A stretch of DNA of 64,000 nt from Hybos culiciformis (GCA_964007475.1 OZ023274.1:76767303-76831302); one strand, 5' to 3'. Shown: positions 1-15,000, counted from the stretch's first letter. Numbers and translations: made by a program. Notes: generated by a model not told the origin, from the letters alone.

Positions 1-2956
1 TTTTAAAAAATCTTTTTATGCGTTATAACTTGTTCTTTTATCATCCAGGTGTAAATCAACTTAAATTTAAATTGATTATTTTCTCATATTTACCTTTTAT
101 ATGTGATGGATCAGTTTGAAAATAAACGAAAAAAAAAAAACCTTATGAAATAAAATACGTACATGAACATTGATGTATAGCTTCACTAAGCAAGACATCA
201 TTTATATTTTAAAAATTAACTTTTCTTTTTCTCTTTTTTAATGATATATTGTCAGTTCTATAAGGAAGGAAGAATATTCCCACACATTCACTGATATATT
301 ATTATAGGGTTTTATAACATTAAAAATTAGATATATATTATATAAAAAAATATTATAACATCATCAACACTATGTTCTATATTTTAGACAGGAAATAAAA
401 GATTCAATTTGATTAATTTTAAAAATAAATAAATATATATCAACAAGGTATACAGATAAACATACTATATATGTATAAATGAAAATAAATAAGAAAAATA
501 AATTAAATAAAAGACATTTTATGAGAAAGTTATTTAATCCAATTTATTTGTTAAAATTACAATTTGTAATCTGTTAAAATATTTTTAACTGGAGTTCATA
601 AGCTATTTTTTTATATATGAAAAGAAAGAAGAATATTTTTGGAACATTTTATGATAAGAATTCTCGTTCTTTCTAAAAGTCGCATCGCATCCTTTTTGAA
701 GTTTAAAAAAAATCATCTATAGTCGATGTTGTTTGTACTAATTTTTTATTCATAGCATTTATTCGATTGGAAATAAAATATTTTAATATTCGATTGGGAA
801 GAAAACATGTGAATATTTTCCGTACATTTCCTTTTTTTTTTTCAGTATTAAAATAATAAAGTCCGTAACATTTTCATCTGACTAATAATCTTTTCATTCA
901 ACTATCGGAACCTATAATTTCCGTCTAATTCAATGCAATTTAAAAAAAGAAATAAAATTTTAAAATTGCTTATATTTAAAACGTAGTATTTTTTCTGCAT
1001 GAAAAACAAAATTTTTTTGCTTGCATCCGTTTTTTTTATCCTTAAATTTGATAACAGAAACCTCAATCCAACAATCCGTATTATAAACCTAAAATTTATT
1101 AACGTTATAAAATTGGAAATTTTATAGAAAACTAAAAGAGATTATAGTGATGATATTTATTATATCAAAAAAGGATATTAAAGGATATATATGAGTATTA
1201 TCTAAGCATAGTTTGAATTCTGTTTTTTTTCTATCCCATCAAGTGTTCAATTTTGTACTTGAACTTTCATTTTCAATATAATGAATATTACGAATAATTA
1301 TATACTTTAACCATGACGATTATAATAGCTCCGATTGACATGTAAAAATTTTAGTTAAATTACCAAAAGTTAGAAGAACAAAGCAATGAATGATACTACG
1401 GTATAAGCAATTTTAATTTGAAAGTAAAAAAAAATATTTAAAAATGTAAACGAAGTTTCCCCAATTTTGGGAAAAAAAATTGCAACTAACAATAGTTCTA
1501 AAAGTTATATTAGCTTTGTAGGGCAAATATTTTCATGCAAAAATAATTTTATTTTCCTGTTTTTTTTAGTTTCACAATTTTCCTACAATAATTTTTTTCA
1601 AAATTATATATTTTTATATTATAAATTCAAAAATGTACATTAAAATAAATATTGTTCAAATTTTATATCTACTTTATAGTAATAAATTGAATAATGTTTT
1701 ATTGAAATTATTATTAAAATTTTGTTTTATAACTCATTTTTTGAAATTACCTTAAGTGTGAAAGGCTTAATACTGATTTTAAATGCCTAAATATAAGAGC
1801 AGTTTTATTAACTTCCGGATACTGCAAGCAAATTGCTTTGTAGTTTTTAATGAATTCATTTTGTATCCTTCTTGAACATAGAATGTATAACTATTTTTTA
1901 AATACCATTAAATCCTGTTTTATAAATGTTAAATACTGAAAGATCGATAAGGAAAAACGATATATAAAATATTCATACAACGTATTAGTAGTGAGATGTT
2001 GTGTAATTTTCCTGGGATTGACATTTTTACAATATATGCAATCATTATTATCCCTGCAATGATTTTGCAATTTTTTTTTTGTTTTGCCTACAACACCTAT
2101 GTATTTTTACAACGATTGCACAATTTTTAGTAGTTTGAAAATTTTTTACACTTTTTCAAGGCTAAATAAAATTAAAATTAAAAGTTCATATATATATGTA
2201 CATTCCGGATGTGGGAAAATTTTTGAAATTTTCCTAATTTCTCCACACTGTACGTGTGCATAAATTTTAATTCAAAATAGAACTGATGTTATATTTAAAA
2301 AATGTCTAACCATATGATAAGTTTTTTTTTTACAATCCAGCAAATGCAGTACATTGTAGGCTTGTGGGAGCGAAAAATAAATTTATTAATACAAACGAAA
2401 AACTAAAAGTTTTATTTAAAAAAAATTTATTATTATTTTAATTGTGTAGTTGTGAAATCAAAACCGTGTTATGCATTACAATGTTATAGTGTTATACATT
2501 ACCAACATAATATTTTAACCAAAATGATACAATATTTTTGCAATAAAAAAGATTTTAAGTACATCTTTGCAAAGACTTTCTACTTTCTGGTTTTTTTTGT
2601 ATAGTTTATTCACATGAAGCTATAAAATAACATGGGCGGGTATATGCGTACTGCATTATAATACACTAAACATTATTAAAGCATATTATTTAAATATTTT
2701 TCCTAAATTAATCCGCATTAATTAACTAAAAAACCATAAATAAAATTTTTAACGATATCATATGAGACAAAAAATAAGAGGAAAATGTATGTTAATTTAA
2801 TTTTATTTTAATTTTATGTTTTTTTGTAATTTATTCCTTGAATTATTTTTAATGATAAAGTATACAGAGTTCTTTGGTTACTTCCAATTTTATTGAACAA
2901 AATAATAAATTAGCTTGAATTTTGTTCCGAGATATGTATAGAGGAGTAACTTAAAG
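1..2956. other. Non-coding A+T-rich DNA
   Basis: No exon, RNA gene or clear repeat recognised; homopolymer A/T runs only. Confidence 0.7.
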
Positions 2957-2965
2957 CTTAGGGAT
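2957..2965. repeat. Putative target-site duplication, left of foldback element
   Basis: cttagggat, repeated exactly at 3630-3638 on the other side of the element. Eight- or nine-base duplications fit hAT or Mutator-like insertion. The ends themselves are ragged, so the exact border is uncertain. Confidence 0.6.
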
Positions 2966-3629
2966 GGCGCAGTGAAATAAGGCCGCGGGAAATAAGGCCG
3001 CGATAGGTTTTTTGTTGCGGTCTTATTTCATTTTGAAAAATGAAATAAGGCCGCGAAAAAATCCTCGCGGTCTTATTTCATTTTGAAAAATGAAATAAGA
3101 CCGCATAAAATTCCTCGCGGCCTTATTTCGTTTTGAAAAATGAAATAAGACCGCGACAAAAAAAAAAATTAATCGGAGGGCTAATTTCATTTTGAAAAAT
3201 GAAATAAGGCCGCGAGGATTTTTTCGCGGCCTTATTTCATTTTGAAAAACGAAATAAGGCCGCGTAATCTTGTGAGGTGAGCACACAGGGCCCTGCTGCC
3301 CCCTGCCCTGTGTGCTCACCTCACAAGATTACGCGGCCTTATTTCGTTTATAAAAATGAAATTAGCCCTCCGAATAATTGTTTTTTTTTGTCGCGGCCTT
3401 ATTTCATTTTTCAAAACGAAATAAGGCCGCGAGGAATTTTTTGCGGTCTTATTTCATTTTTCAAAATGAAATAAGACCGCGAGGATTTTTCGCGGCCTTA
3501 TTTCATTTTGAAAAACGAAATAAGGCCGCGAAAAAATCTTCGCGGCCTTATTTCATTTTTCAAAATGAAATAAGACCGCAACAAAAAAACGTCGCGGCCT
3601 TATTTCCTGCGGCCTTATTTCCATCCCCC
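2966..3629. mobile_element. 664-bp foldback element: large palindrome built of about ten small palindromes
   Basis: The two arms (about 2966-3290 and 3306-3629) are inverted copies around an axis near 3298, with a 15-nt G+C-rich spacer. Each arm holds five palindromic units of about 40 bp of the form cGCGGcCTTATTTC...GAAATAAGgCCGCg. Units lie near 3015-3055, 3066-3104, 3116-3157, 3174-3214 and 3226-3264, mirrored on the right. A degenerate unit (cggagggctaatttc) is mirrored too, so the arms were made or homogenised as a whole. The 9-bp direct repeat cttagggat flanks it. The element is far more G+C-rich than its surroundings. It has no transposase; short open frames in it are only repeat translations. 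Confidence 0.85.
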
Positions 3630-3638
3630 CTTAGGGAT
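3630..3638. repeat. Putative target-site duplication, right of foldback element
   Basis: Exact copy of cttagggat at 2957-2965. Confidence 0.6.
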
Positions 3639-5477
3639 ATAAAGTCAGAAAGTTTTATGTAGCTTTTAAACTATATCATAGACCCATGACCCTTATGTCA
3701 ATTGCAACAACATTCATTATCTGTATGCGCCAATCGAAATACTAGAATGGAACCTATTTTTACGAAAATTTAATATCTGAAATTTTTGACTTTAAATTAT
3801 TTTTAATTAATTTTAGTATTTTGTCACTTTGTAAAATAGCATCCACCAAATAGATTTTTATGTGAAAGTCATGGTCATTTCACATCATGATTTCACTGAG
3901 AGTAAAAACAACACCTCACTATATCTGTAAATTTTTTGCTTATAATCTTTCCAGTTGTTTCAAATATGAAAGTATGCTTCAGTTGAAAAGATAAAACAAT
4001 GAAATTAATTTACAAAACTTTTAATATTTTATTAACTATTCACTTTACTACAATTTTTTTTTTAATATATTATATTTAATTTTATTCATGCTAAATTATT
4101 TTTACAGAATATAGCATGAATTTAATATTAAATTTTAATTTATAACAAATAATTTATTCTTAAAACATATTTTTTAACAATCGTTCTAATTGCATTTAAA
4201 ATTATAATAAATAACAAATAAATAAAAAAAAAATTAAATAAGAATATAAAAATAATCCCTTAAGTTTTTTTATTTTATTTTTATTTTACAAAAAATTAAA
4301 ACAAAAAATTAATTTTTGAGAGAATCTTTTCCATAAAATTTTAAGTTGTTTTCGAAATTCTTTTTAGTTAAATAATTCTTTTGATCTTCAGAAAATAATT
4401 TACTTACTAATTTACTAATTGAGAAACTGTCCAAAAAAGATTATTTTTAATGCTATTCAAAAAATTAACAATAATTTAAGAGATTTTGAATTAAATATTT
4501 AATTCATAGGAAAATGTTACTCAAAGATTAATCTTTTAATTTATTTTGTAGTTTAATAATAAATAACTTAATGATATATAAATTAATATAAATACTAGAC
4601 AATAAATATTATATTTAAAATATTTGTATAGCTTTATTTGAACTTAAAAAAGACAATTTATTTAAAATAATTTTATGATATTTAACAAAGGAAAAATACC
4701 TTATCTTTATTATAAATATTTATAATTTATTTAGATTTTACAAAATGAATTCTTAAAATCATAATTACTGGGCTCATTAAGAAGTGGTGATTTTTTTTAT
4801 TTTAATTTTGTACAATTTTTAGATTGTACATAAATTACAAATGTAATAAATAATTTTCCAAATTTTTCAAACAAATCACAAAAATTTAAAAAAAACTTTA
4901 ATAAAGGGTTTTCCAATAAGGACATAACAATTTCAAATCTAAATAAAACACACAAGGATTGTAATTAAATGTGTAATTAAATATGTAATTAAATATGTAC
5001 CATTTATGTGGAATTTATGACAAGTTAATTTAATATCTACTTTAAGCAATTATGTCCAATATTCAGTTTCTGTCAAAGATTATGCAAAAATTATGTATTA
5101 AAAATAAAGAGTTATAATTTTTTTGTTTCACCTGTTCCACCACAAAATAAACAATCTTGAATATTCTAATCAAGTTGTATAATTATGAAATTTAGTATTT
5201 AAAGGCACTATGTTTGAGGTTTAAATGTCTAACTGAACGTAAATAGTGATCGCTAGCTGAAAGCTTGTTTAAGAATCGAACAAATTAATCGTTGTCATTC
5301 GCAAGGAATTTTTCTTTGCACGTAACTGCAGAAGTAAATTTCCTAAAAAATTTCAAAATTATTTTATATTGTAGTGAAGGACAATGCCGTGTAGAAGTTT
5401 GTAATAGAAGACTGATTATGTATAAAAAAGTTTTTGTGTATAAAATTATTTTATTAATAAAAAATAACTTCTTTATA

Positions 5478-5527
5478 GTAGGGACTTAATGTTAGGACCT
5501 CCTACTAGGGACTTAAAGTTAGGATTT
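5478..5527. repeat. Short tandem duplication
   Basis: Two copies of tagggacttaa-gttagga separated by a few bases (5479-5498 and 5505-5525 approximately). Confidence 0.7.
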
Positions 5528-5680
5528 TTCTTTCAATATTTTAATTTTGGAATAGGTTTTTTTTTATAAAAATTTATTCATTGTTTTTGATATTCAGTGG
5601 ACATCGAATTTCCTATGGATAAACATTTTAAAATATTTCAACGATTTCATATAGATTCATTAAAGATAATGTTGTCCTTA

Positions 5681-5686
5681 TTTATT
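5681..5686 (-). terminator. Candidate polyadenylation signal of the protease gene
   Basis: TTTATT on the plus strand, that is AATAAA on the minus strand, about 200 bases past the stop. Another occurs at 5573-5578. Neither is distinctive in such A+T-rich DNA. Confidence 0.35.
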
Positions 5687-5889
5687 TTGTTGTTTTTTTT
5701 TTTTTTTTTCAAAATATTTTAAAATATTTTAAAGTATGAGAGCACACGCATGACTTTTACTTTAACTAATATGTATAAAGCTCTAAATATTAATTTGAAA
5801 ATGTTCCAAAAATTAAAAAAAAAATATAATGCATTTTTTAAATATATATGTTCTACTTAGAAACTACAATAGAAACATTAGTCATTAAT

Positions 5890-6054
5890 TTATTTAACAC
5901 CTGTTATACTTCTAAGCCATGGCTTGTAATATGTAGTTCGCATATAAACTCCTGGTAAATATGGTGCTGCACATTTGATACCATGTGATACTGTTCCAGC
6001 TAGTTCCCATCGACCATCCGGTCGTAACATTACTAATGGTCCTCCACTATCTCC
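5890..6054 (-). CDS. flz: Protease coding exon 8: catalytic serine and C terminus
   Basis: 165 bp including the TAA stop at 5892-5890; acceptor ttttag. It opens exactly at GDSGGP (S1234 catalytic) and ends RSITGVK. The intron directly before GDSGG isolates the catalytic serine on its own exon, 3.35 kb from exon 7. Confidence 0.95.
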   Translation of the reverse strand, partial: GDSGGPLVMLRPDGRWELAGTVSHGIKCAAPYLPGVYMRTTYYKPWLRSITGVK

Positions 6055-9000
6055 CTAAAATTTTAGAAAATTAAAATAAATAAAATATAGTTTTTATAAA
6101 ACTGAAAATTAGTAAATACGGAACATTTTTGTAGATTCAAAATCAAATCAACTGTGTAACTCGAGAAAATATTAATTTAAGATTCAGAAAAAGATATTCT
6201 ACTAATCTGTTTTGGCTACGAAAATTAACTATTAACTATATAATAAATTATAACTATTATGAGTAATTATTTATTTTAGAGATTTATTTTTATGTTTAAA
6301 TACACGGAACAAGTGTTGCCTTTATATATTATACGTATATGCGTGAGACTACCATCCATTGTTTGGGTGGTACCTATACATTTAATTTATTAAAAAAAAT
6401 GTTATCAACAATGCAGATAAGTTTTTCTCAAATGAAAATTATTTTATTTAACTATCTTTAATGTTATTCCGATGAGATTTTTTTTCACAAATACACTTTA
6501 TCACACACTCCAGAGAAAAATAAAATAAAGCATATGTCATTGTGTATAAAATGTTTGACGTAAATACAAGCAAAGAGTTATTTTATTTTTTCGACATAAT
6601 ATTAATATCAAAATTATAAATGATCTAAAATAGGGGTTCGATAAGGTTCACAATCATCGGCTTTTGTAGGAGAATAAATTTAAAAAAAATATTTATATTA
6701 AATCCTCAATATTATATGTCGTCTTGAGGTCCAAATTTTTAAAATTTTTTAGGCATTAAATGTACTTATTCCTTTTTAAAAATATAAATTTATATATTTA
6801 GAACATGTTTTCATCACTTTTTATTCATCTTACCTTTGGAGAATATAAATTAAAAAGCAAATATTATTATTCTTATGACATTTTCTATAGCAAACAAATC
6901 CTAACGTCATTTAAGAGACATGCATAAAGTTTTTCATGAAAAATAATATTCAAGAAACTGAATATAGCAAGGAAAAAATAAAAAATTCTTTATCATTCTT
7001 CTTAAAAGTCTTAAAAAACTATTTATATATAGAAAAGGATAATTTAATAATGTGTGCAACTATGTATGTAATAAAAATCTCAGAGCGATGATAAAAAAAG
7101 ACAGCTAGTGACAATGAAAAATATGAAAATTAAGAATGGGTAAAATATATTTTTCCTTATTAAATTGTTTTACATAATATACACAACTACATTCTATATA
7201 TACATATTTAGATTACTTAAATAAATGAACATTATAAAAAAATAGTATATAAGTAGGTAGTTGGTTGTACATGTATCTGCTTCCGTATATAATAATTCAC
7301 ATCTAGTTAGATTTAAGTTAGATTTGTTCAACTCAGCAAATAATTTCCAGATTTCATTCTTTAACAGGAAGAGTATACAAATTATCTCTTTGTGATTATT
7401 TTGATGGACTATAGATTATATATATTTGGTAATAAGTCCGTTTATTTTTAATTATGTTATTTTACAAAAAATCTTTAACCCATTCGCCTTAAAGATATTT
7501 CAATCCAATGGAAACTCTGAGCAATCTAACTTCCTTAATGTTTTTGTACAAACATTTAAATTTTATGTTGCCACAAGAATCTCAATATTTAAAGTATTTA
7601 TGTACATACATGCATTAAAAAGAAATTTAAAATGAAGACTTTTTGGTAAGAAATTTACGTGCTTCATTTTATTTTATTTTTTCTAGCTTTATTATACATG
7701 TAAAATTTTAATGCCGCGATTATAATCACAAGACAAAATATTGTGAAAAAAAAACATTTCACAATTTAAAATTTTTATGAAGTTTGGATTTTAAATATTT
7801 ATGTCATGTGTATTATTGTGACAATGAAAATTAAGTGTTAAAATTTACAATATGCTTACTGCATACTTATAATTATATTCACTCAGCTATAGAAGACTCT
7901 GCTAAAGCAAGTTAAAAAATACCAGTCCTTGAAGAAAAATATTTTTGATGCTACGGTATTTGGGTAAGGATTTCGACAACAATATCTTAACATTAAGTTC
8001 AAATCAAATCATAACACAAATTTTAATTATTTAAAATTATTGTTTCATATGCCAGATTTGAATTGAAAATGGGAATGAATTGATGTGAAATTTATTTTTG
8101 ATTTTGCACTAATCATCAAAAAAATTTCTAAGTTATCAAAAATTCCAGAAGAAGAAGAATAAAAAATTTAAAATAATTCTAAAAACCAAATTTCTTTTTA
8201 AAATCTCAAAACAACGATCCCACAATTCTATAAAGGATTGAGATTTTCATTGACGTTCTTGTTCTTGGTATATTTTATTAACTTTTTAATTTGTTTAACG
8301 AAAAAGTTTTTTGTCAAATGATTTCTTTTTTTTTTAATGTTTGAAAATTGCCTCACAGTTTGTTGTAGGATTTTTAGTTCAAGAACATATTAAACTTTTT
8401 AATACTCAACAAATTTGTATTTTTTAGATGTTAAGGTTATATATTATCAAGTTTTTCTTTAAAATTTGATTTAAGTAGGTATATGTTATGTATACAAATA
8501 AAATTTTTACATATTATCGAAATATTAAATTTAAGGAAAAATTAAAGCTAATTCTGAAATTCTTATTATCTCCATGTCTTACTTATCCAAAAAGCATATA
8601 CCTGGTGTAGTCAACAAAAATTGTTTGCTTTAAAATTTAAAAGTCAATATATAGTTTCTCTAACAATTGTCTGCATTGCATCAAAGTTTTGAATAAATTT
8701 ATTTTCAGAAAATTTATTTTTTTTTTAAGTTTAAGGATGAAAGAAACTATAAATGAAATGTTTTTCAAAAATTTAGTATTTTTGACTCAATAAATTCACG
8801 TAGAACATAAAAAAAACTTTTTTGGCATGAAATTGCGATAAACTTTTCATTGGGCGGTTATAAATATTTATCTGATTTGAAACCATAAAAAAATATTTGA
8901 TTTTTCTCTTTGCAGAATTTTTATAACAATTTCAATTCAAGTAAGTGTATCAAAATTGATTGTAAATGTTTATCATCATTTTATTTAATCAAAATATTTA

Positions 9001-12000
9001 GTACTCATGGCTCACAAATTTAATTTGTAATATTATTTCTTAAAATTGAGAGAATTTCTAAAAATATATTTACAAAATTAAATTTAATCCAACAACTTTT
9101 TTTTTTTCTTAACAAAATTGATTATATATTTTATTTTTATTTAAGGGAAATTTTGAAGCAATTTAGAACATTATTTGGTCAATAACCTGCAAAAAGCAAA
9201 TATTTTTCAACTATGTCTATGTTTTATGAAATTTCAATTTGTCACTTAACAACTGAAAAATTTTCTAACTGCTGTAGATAACTTAATAAAATCAACATGA
9301 TTGACCCTTCAGACAAATAAATTTCAAATAAATTGCCAAAATTAAATATAAATGTAATTTAAGAAAACAAATTTTTTTTTTTATTTATTTTCTTTTTCAT
9401 ACTCACTTCACATGAATCTTTTTGTCCATTCGCATATCCAGCACATAAAAATGATGGTAGAATTTTTTTATTATGACCAGCTGTATGGAACATTTCTTGG
9501 CAAACACTATTTTCTATAATTGGCACCTAAAAAAATAAAATTAATTTTTAATTGTATGGATGCAATAAAATATTAAAAATATTATGTGAACATAATGACA
9601 CTTAGGTGGAAACAATTATAAGCATCGCTAATATCTTATGTAAATAAAAAGTCAAATATTATTGATAAAAACAATTAAAATCGTTTTTTAAATAAAATTT
9701 ATAATCAATGTTAGGTATATTGTATCCATCATATAATTACATTAATATGATTATAAAAGTGAGATCATTAAGAGAATAAAAACATTTCGCACTTTTTAAT
9801 GTGCTCGCCACACCATCCGAACTTTGTTACTTTAATTGTCTGCTACAATTTTAATTCAAATATTAATAGTTTCTTTTCTGTACCAACATAATACGGTACA
9901 AAATTATGATTGAGTAAAAAAAGCCGTAAAATAAATTTAATAGTATAGGTGTTCATGTGAAAAAATTGTAAGTATAAGTCAAAGTTTAGTTGATTACCTG
10001 AACTTCTTGTAACACAGATGGTACTCCTCCGCCATACTTTAAACGACCCCAGCCTGTGACTGTTGCCATTCTCCCTGTAAAATCAGATAAGTCTGGTGGC
10101 ATACAAACAGGAACTGAAATTAAATGAGAACAAATCCAACATAAAATTTTTCATATATTACTATAGCAAACATAATAATCAAAGAGGCGTTTAATTTATG
10201 ATTTTTTTTTTCATATTTATTTCTCTCATAAATTTTTAATAGATGTTGAAACAGTAGATTAACTAATAATCATTAATTTTAAAGAAAAAAAATATTACAC
10301 ACCTTTGCAGTCATGTCTTTCTTTAAACTTTTGACAGATATGTATAAAATTATATATAAATTTCATACATGATTATCTGTATGTATGAATGAATGTATGT
10401 ATGTAACTTACCCATAAAAAAAAACTTTAAATATATGTAGAATAGAAAGGATAATGCACAGAAGGATAAAATATTACATAAGATATATATTCATAAAAAC
10501 ACATTAATTATTCTTGGAAATGAGAACGTCACATGATAGGTTAAAAATATCGAAAGTCAAAAATAAAAAATACCTAATTAAAATGACTCTGAAAAAAAGA
10601 TTTTGCTTTTAAAATGCACTAAAAATTTTAAAAAGAAACAAGCTTATATTGTTCGCCATGATAATGACATAAAAACCTGTGCATAAGTTAAAAGAAAATG
10701 GCATTGAACAATCGTTGGAAATGCATTAAAAGATCTTTGACTTTATTTTTTAACCTTTAAAATATGAATGATTTGTAAATACAAACAATTGGCTTACAGT
10801 TTTAAACTTTGCAAAGTACAATGTTTCATTAAGTGTATATAATACTTCTTTTTTCATAGCATTGCCACAGCTGCCGAAACAGTCTTTTATTAACAAAAAC
10901 TAATCGGCCGACATACAACTCAAGTTTATCATATTGAACAAAATTTAATTTTTAAAATTTAATTTTGTAATTCAGTGCACACTCTGAACACCAAATAAAT
11001 GAAAATGTGTTTTCCTTTCGACTATAATATTTTTATTTTGCATATACCTACCTATAATATTCATTTTTATTATTATAAATTTTTTAATTTTATATTCTTT
11101 TCTTGGTGTATCTGTTGTAAATACATTATATATGAAATTTAAAATTACTTTAAAGAATACTAATTTAATATGACGTCATTTGTGTTACACAAACACAAGA
11201 CTGTAGGAAAATTCAATAACCTGTTATATATACTTTGCAAAAATAAACTTTGGAATTTAATAACATTTAATTCAATTTTAATTACATTAAAGTTGGTATG
11301 AATATAAAAATGATATGTATATATAAAGTAAATTTTCCCTTAGTTAAGGGTATTTTAGGTTTAATTTTTATGTTCCTCACATATAACAACGTTAATATTC
11401 TTGTCATTCAACTTTAATATTTCATGCGAAATTATATAAATACATTATAGATATAACTTCTTTCATTTTTGGACTCTTTCATTCCCTAATGGAAATTTTT
11501 TCTGATTTTTTATTTCATAAGCAAATAAATTATTTTCCATGAAACCATAAAGTACATTTAGTATATATATGAGACATAAAAACAACATAAATGTAAATAT
11601 ACCATTAATTAAGTTTTTAGGATACATAATATTTTTATTATCATACATTAATATTATTAAAATTATTTCTAAAAAGCTTTAAATAAAAAATTGAAAATTT
11701 AGCTGAATTCAAATCAGTATACAGTGATTAAAAATTAAATATTTTATCTTTTTTGCAAAATAAATATACTATTGTGTTTTTAATTCATGATTTAATTAAT
11801 TTTTCAAACTGCATAATAAGCCACAAATTATCATATTAAGCATACAATCAGGAGAGCAGTGTAATTTTAAAATTATTTTTACTAAACAGTGTGGGCTAAA
11901 AAAATTTTGGCATACAAATATTCTGAATAATAGTAGATTATTGTATATGTTAAATTTGTTATTAAATAAGAGTTCTGTATACACAAAAACATATTGACAC

Positions 12001-15000
12001 GAGTCAATACTTATATCACGAGACCGAAAGTCGAGTTATATAAATTGACAAGTGTATATGTGTTTTTGTGTAAATACAGAACGAGTTGTATAACAAAATT
12101 TGTTAACATATCCAATATACCGTTTTAATGTGCATGTGTAAGGTAGTTGCAGTCTATACATTTACAATGAAAAACAAAACATAAGTTGATATACACATTT
12201 TTTTTAAATTTTTTGTTGGTTTTCTAAATGATTTCATTATCTACGCTGATGCATCTAAATGATTGCATGTGTATTAACGCATATAATATTCCATTTAGCG
12301 ATCTAAATTCTATACTACTAAATACAACATACCGACCACATGCCCATTAAAAATATTTATATATTCAGAATATTTTTATTTCAAAGTTTTTTTATTATTA
12401 TATTATTATATAGTATATTTGTAAATTGCTCTCAAAATAATTCAACTAACGCAATCCAATTGAGGTATGTACAATGGACATTTCATAATTTTTTTTTCAT
12501 ATTTTAAAATTATTATAATAATATAAGAAAATTGTTGAAAAGCGCTTATTAATAGCTGGATTAGAGGAGTACAAATTATAGATTCGGTAAATTTGAATTA
12601 TATAATGAGACCTAGAATATTGGTGTATTTAGAATATTGGAGAAAAAAATAAAACATTCAGTTTTCAACTTATTTTGAGGACTTTTTACAATTTCTCTCA
12701 ATGTTGGATTAATAATTTTTTTCTTAATTTATAAACATTTATTTAGAAAATTCATTGAGAATAAATTTCTGTCTATGTGAAAACAAAATTTTATTTTAAT
12801 ACATTAAAATTTATTGAATTAAATCAAAAATTATTGCTTTCATAGGGAATCGATTAGATTAGGCCATTTAAGGTTAATTATCTTTTTTTTCTAAGAAATA
12901 ATTTTCTCAAAAAGAAAACATAATATTGTTTAATATGAAAACACGAGTAAATAAGGGTACAGAATGTATGTATGTCTAAAAAGTTCTCTGAATGATTAAG
13001 CTCAGCTAAATGGGTCAATATTATGACCTTAACTTTTTAACCTAAATAATAAAAAAAATAGTTTCAGGGATACATTTCTTATGTTTTTAAAAAAGGACAT
13101 TGAATAAGTTTTATTGAATATTCCTAGAAGCATTATTTTATTAGGTACTATATTTTGTTCTTCCTCGCAATTTGTTCTTTGAACAATCTACTAGAGTAAA
13201 AGTAATATCCGGATTTATTTTTTTTATGTGAAAAACAACATTAAATGAAGAAAATAATATAAAAGTTATCCGTAAAGAAAATTGCTGCTTATGGGAAATA
13301 TTTAAGACTTTTTTTTTATTTAACTTACCTAAATGATTTATATAAAATAATAAATTGTATTTTTAATGTTGTGACTAAAAAATGAGATTTATTCTCATTA
13401 TGTATAATTATTTATCTATAAAAAAAAATGGATGACGGAACGAAATAACAAACGAGCGATATAACATTTTTCCCCAATGACAAGATAATTAACTATTTGC
13501 GACAAAAGAACTTGTTACCTTCATTCTGTGGAATAAAAAAAATAATCTTTCCAAACATAGAATATTTTTTTGACATTTTATATTAAAATTATATTAAACT
13601 TAAACAGAGTGAGTGGACGCTTATTTTCGGAATGAAAAGAAATCAAAAATACTGGTAGAATATTAAAAGAATTTCAAAGCACTAAAAAACAAGAAAATAC
13701 TTGGAAAATATCGGATATTGAAAAATGAACCAAACACTATATAATGCTTACCAATGTGTGTATCGTAATGTATCTCACTCTCTAATTCCAGTAAAGCCAA
13801 ATCATTTTCAAATGTTGCTGCATCATATTGTCGATGAACGATAACTCTTTTTACATTCTTTGTTACAGAACGTTTAGTTTCTAAATCGCCACTTATATCA
13901 AATTCACCAAAAACTGCTACCAAAGATGCCAAAAATCTAAAAGAATTTATTTAGTTATTATTATTTTGAGTTTTTAATAAATTATTAATTAAATATTTTG
14001 ATTAAAAATTAATTGAAATAAGATAGGAAGGAATCTACTGAATCCTTATGGTTATGTTTTACATGATTCTAGTGTAGATATTGATTTATGGATATTATAA
14101 TTTTTATTTCTTAATTGCTTAATGATTAGAGTCAGTTGTTCTCATTGACATATGGACTGTTACTTGATATGTTTTTCTTAAATCATAATGTATTAATTAA
14201 ATAAACAAATCAAATTTAGGGAAAGAAGAATGAATAATGGATGGTTAAAAATTTGCGTTTTTTTTTTTTTTTCATAAATGGGCCCATGGCCAACAAAAGA
14301 ATTAGACTAATATCAAAAAGAAAAGTGAGATCCATAAAAATAATAAATTTAAATAAAAAACAACCACAATTATTAACGAGATTTAAATTCTTGTATTTGT
14401 GGTATAATCGTACATAAATTTCAGTTTTTTTACATTTAAATGAAAAATAAATATTACTGAAGTTTACATATATAGTATACGCATCTGCAATTTATTTCGA
14501 TTTTGCAATACATGCATACTCATGTTTCTGGAACATAAAACCAATATAATTTATAGTTTAAAGCAAAATCCATAAATTTTTATGTTATTTATTTTTCAGT
14601 TTTTATTACCCTGGTTGACAATGAGCTGCTGTTATCACAAATTTATTTGTTATTAATACCCCACCACATTTGTTCTTTGTAAATAAACCTAACCATGTTG
14701 ATTCTCTGACTAGAACTTGCCAAGGCCATTCACCAAATACAGCACCCTTACCACCAACAATTCGACCCGATTTAACATGAGGACGTACACCACATTCTAA
14801 AAATAAAAAAAATTATTTCAATATTAAATTATGTTATATTTATGTGTGGTACATAAAGGTTTACCAATGTTATGTTATTTTATACACAAAATGGAAATAA
14901 AATTGAACTTATAAGAATTTTCGATGATTTTTCTGAATATCTCAACCATGTCACCGTCTCATAAATTTTGATCAGAAAATCCGTAAGGAAGGACATTATT

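Larger units (their letters stand above)
3639..5889. other. Non-coding DNA downstream of the protease gene
   Basis: The right part should contain the protease 3' UTR (minus strand). A 65-codon open frame at 5292-5489 has no recognisable features and is treated as chance. Confidence 0.65.
10114..13751 (-). other. Protease intron 5
   Basis: GT-AG intron of 3.6 kb containing the hairpin at 11943-12120; otherwise nothing recognised. Introns 6 (9527-9997), 4 (13937-14609), 3 (14797-15034) and 2 (16013-16097) are short and featureless. Confidence 0.85.

Noticed and set aside
3023..3662. Three overlapping open frames of 65-98 codons in the palindromic element
   Set aside because: They are translations of the same repeat unit in different frames and strands (recurring YFIFQNEIRP / LISFFKMK). 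No gene features.
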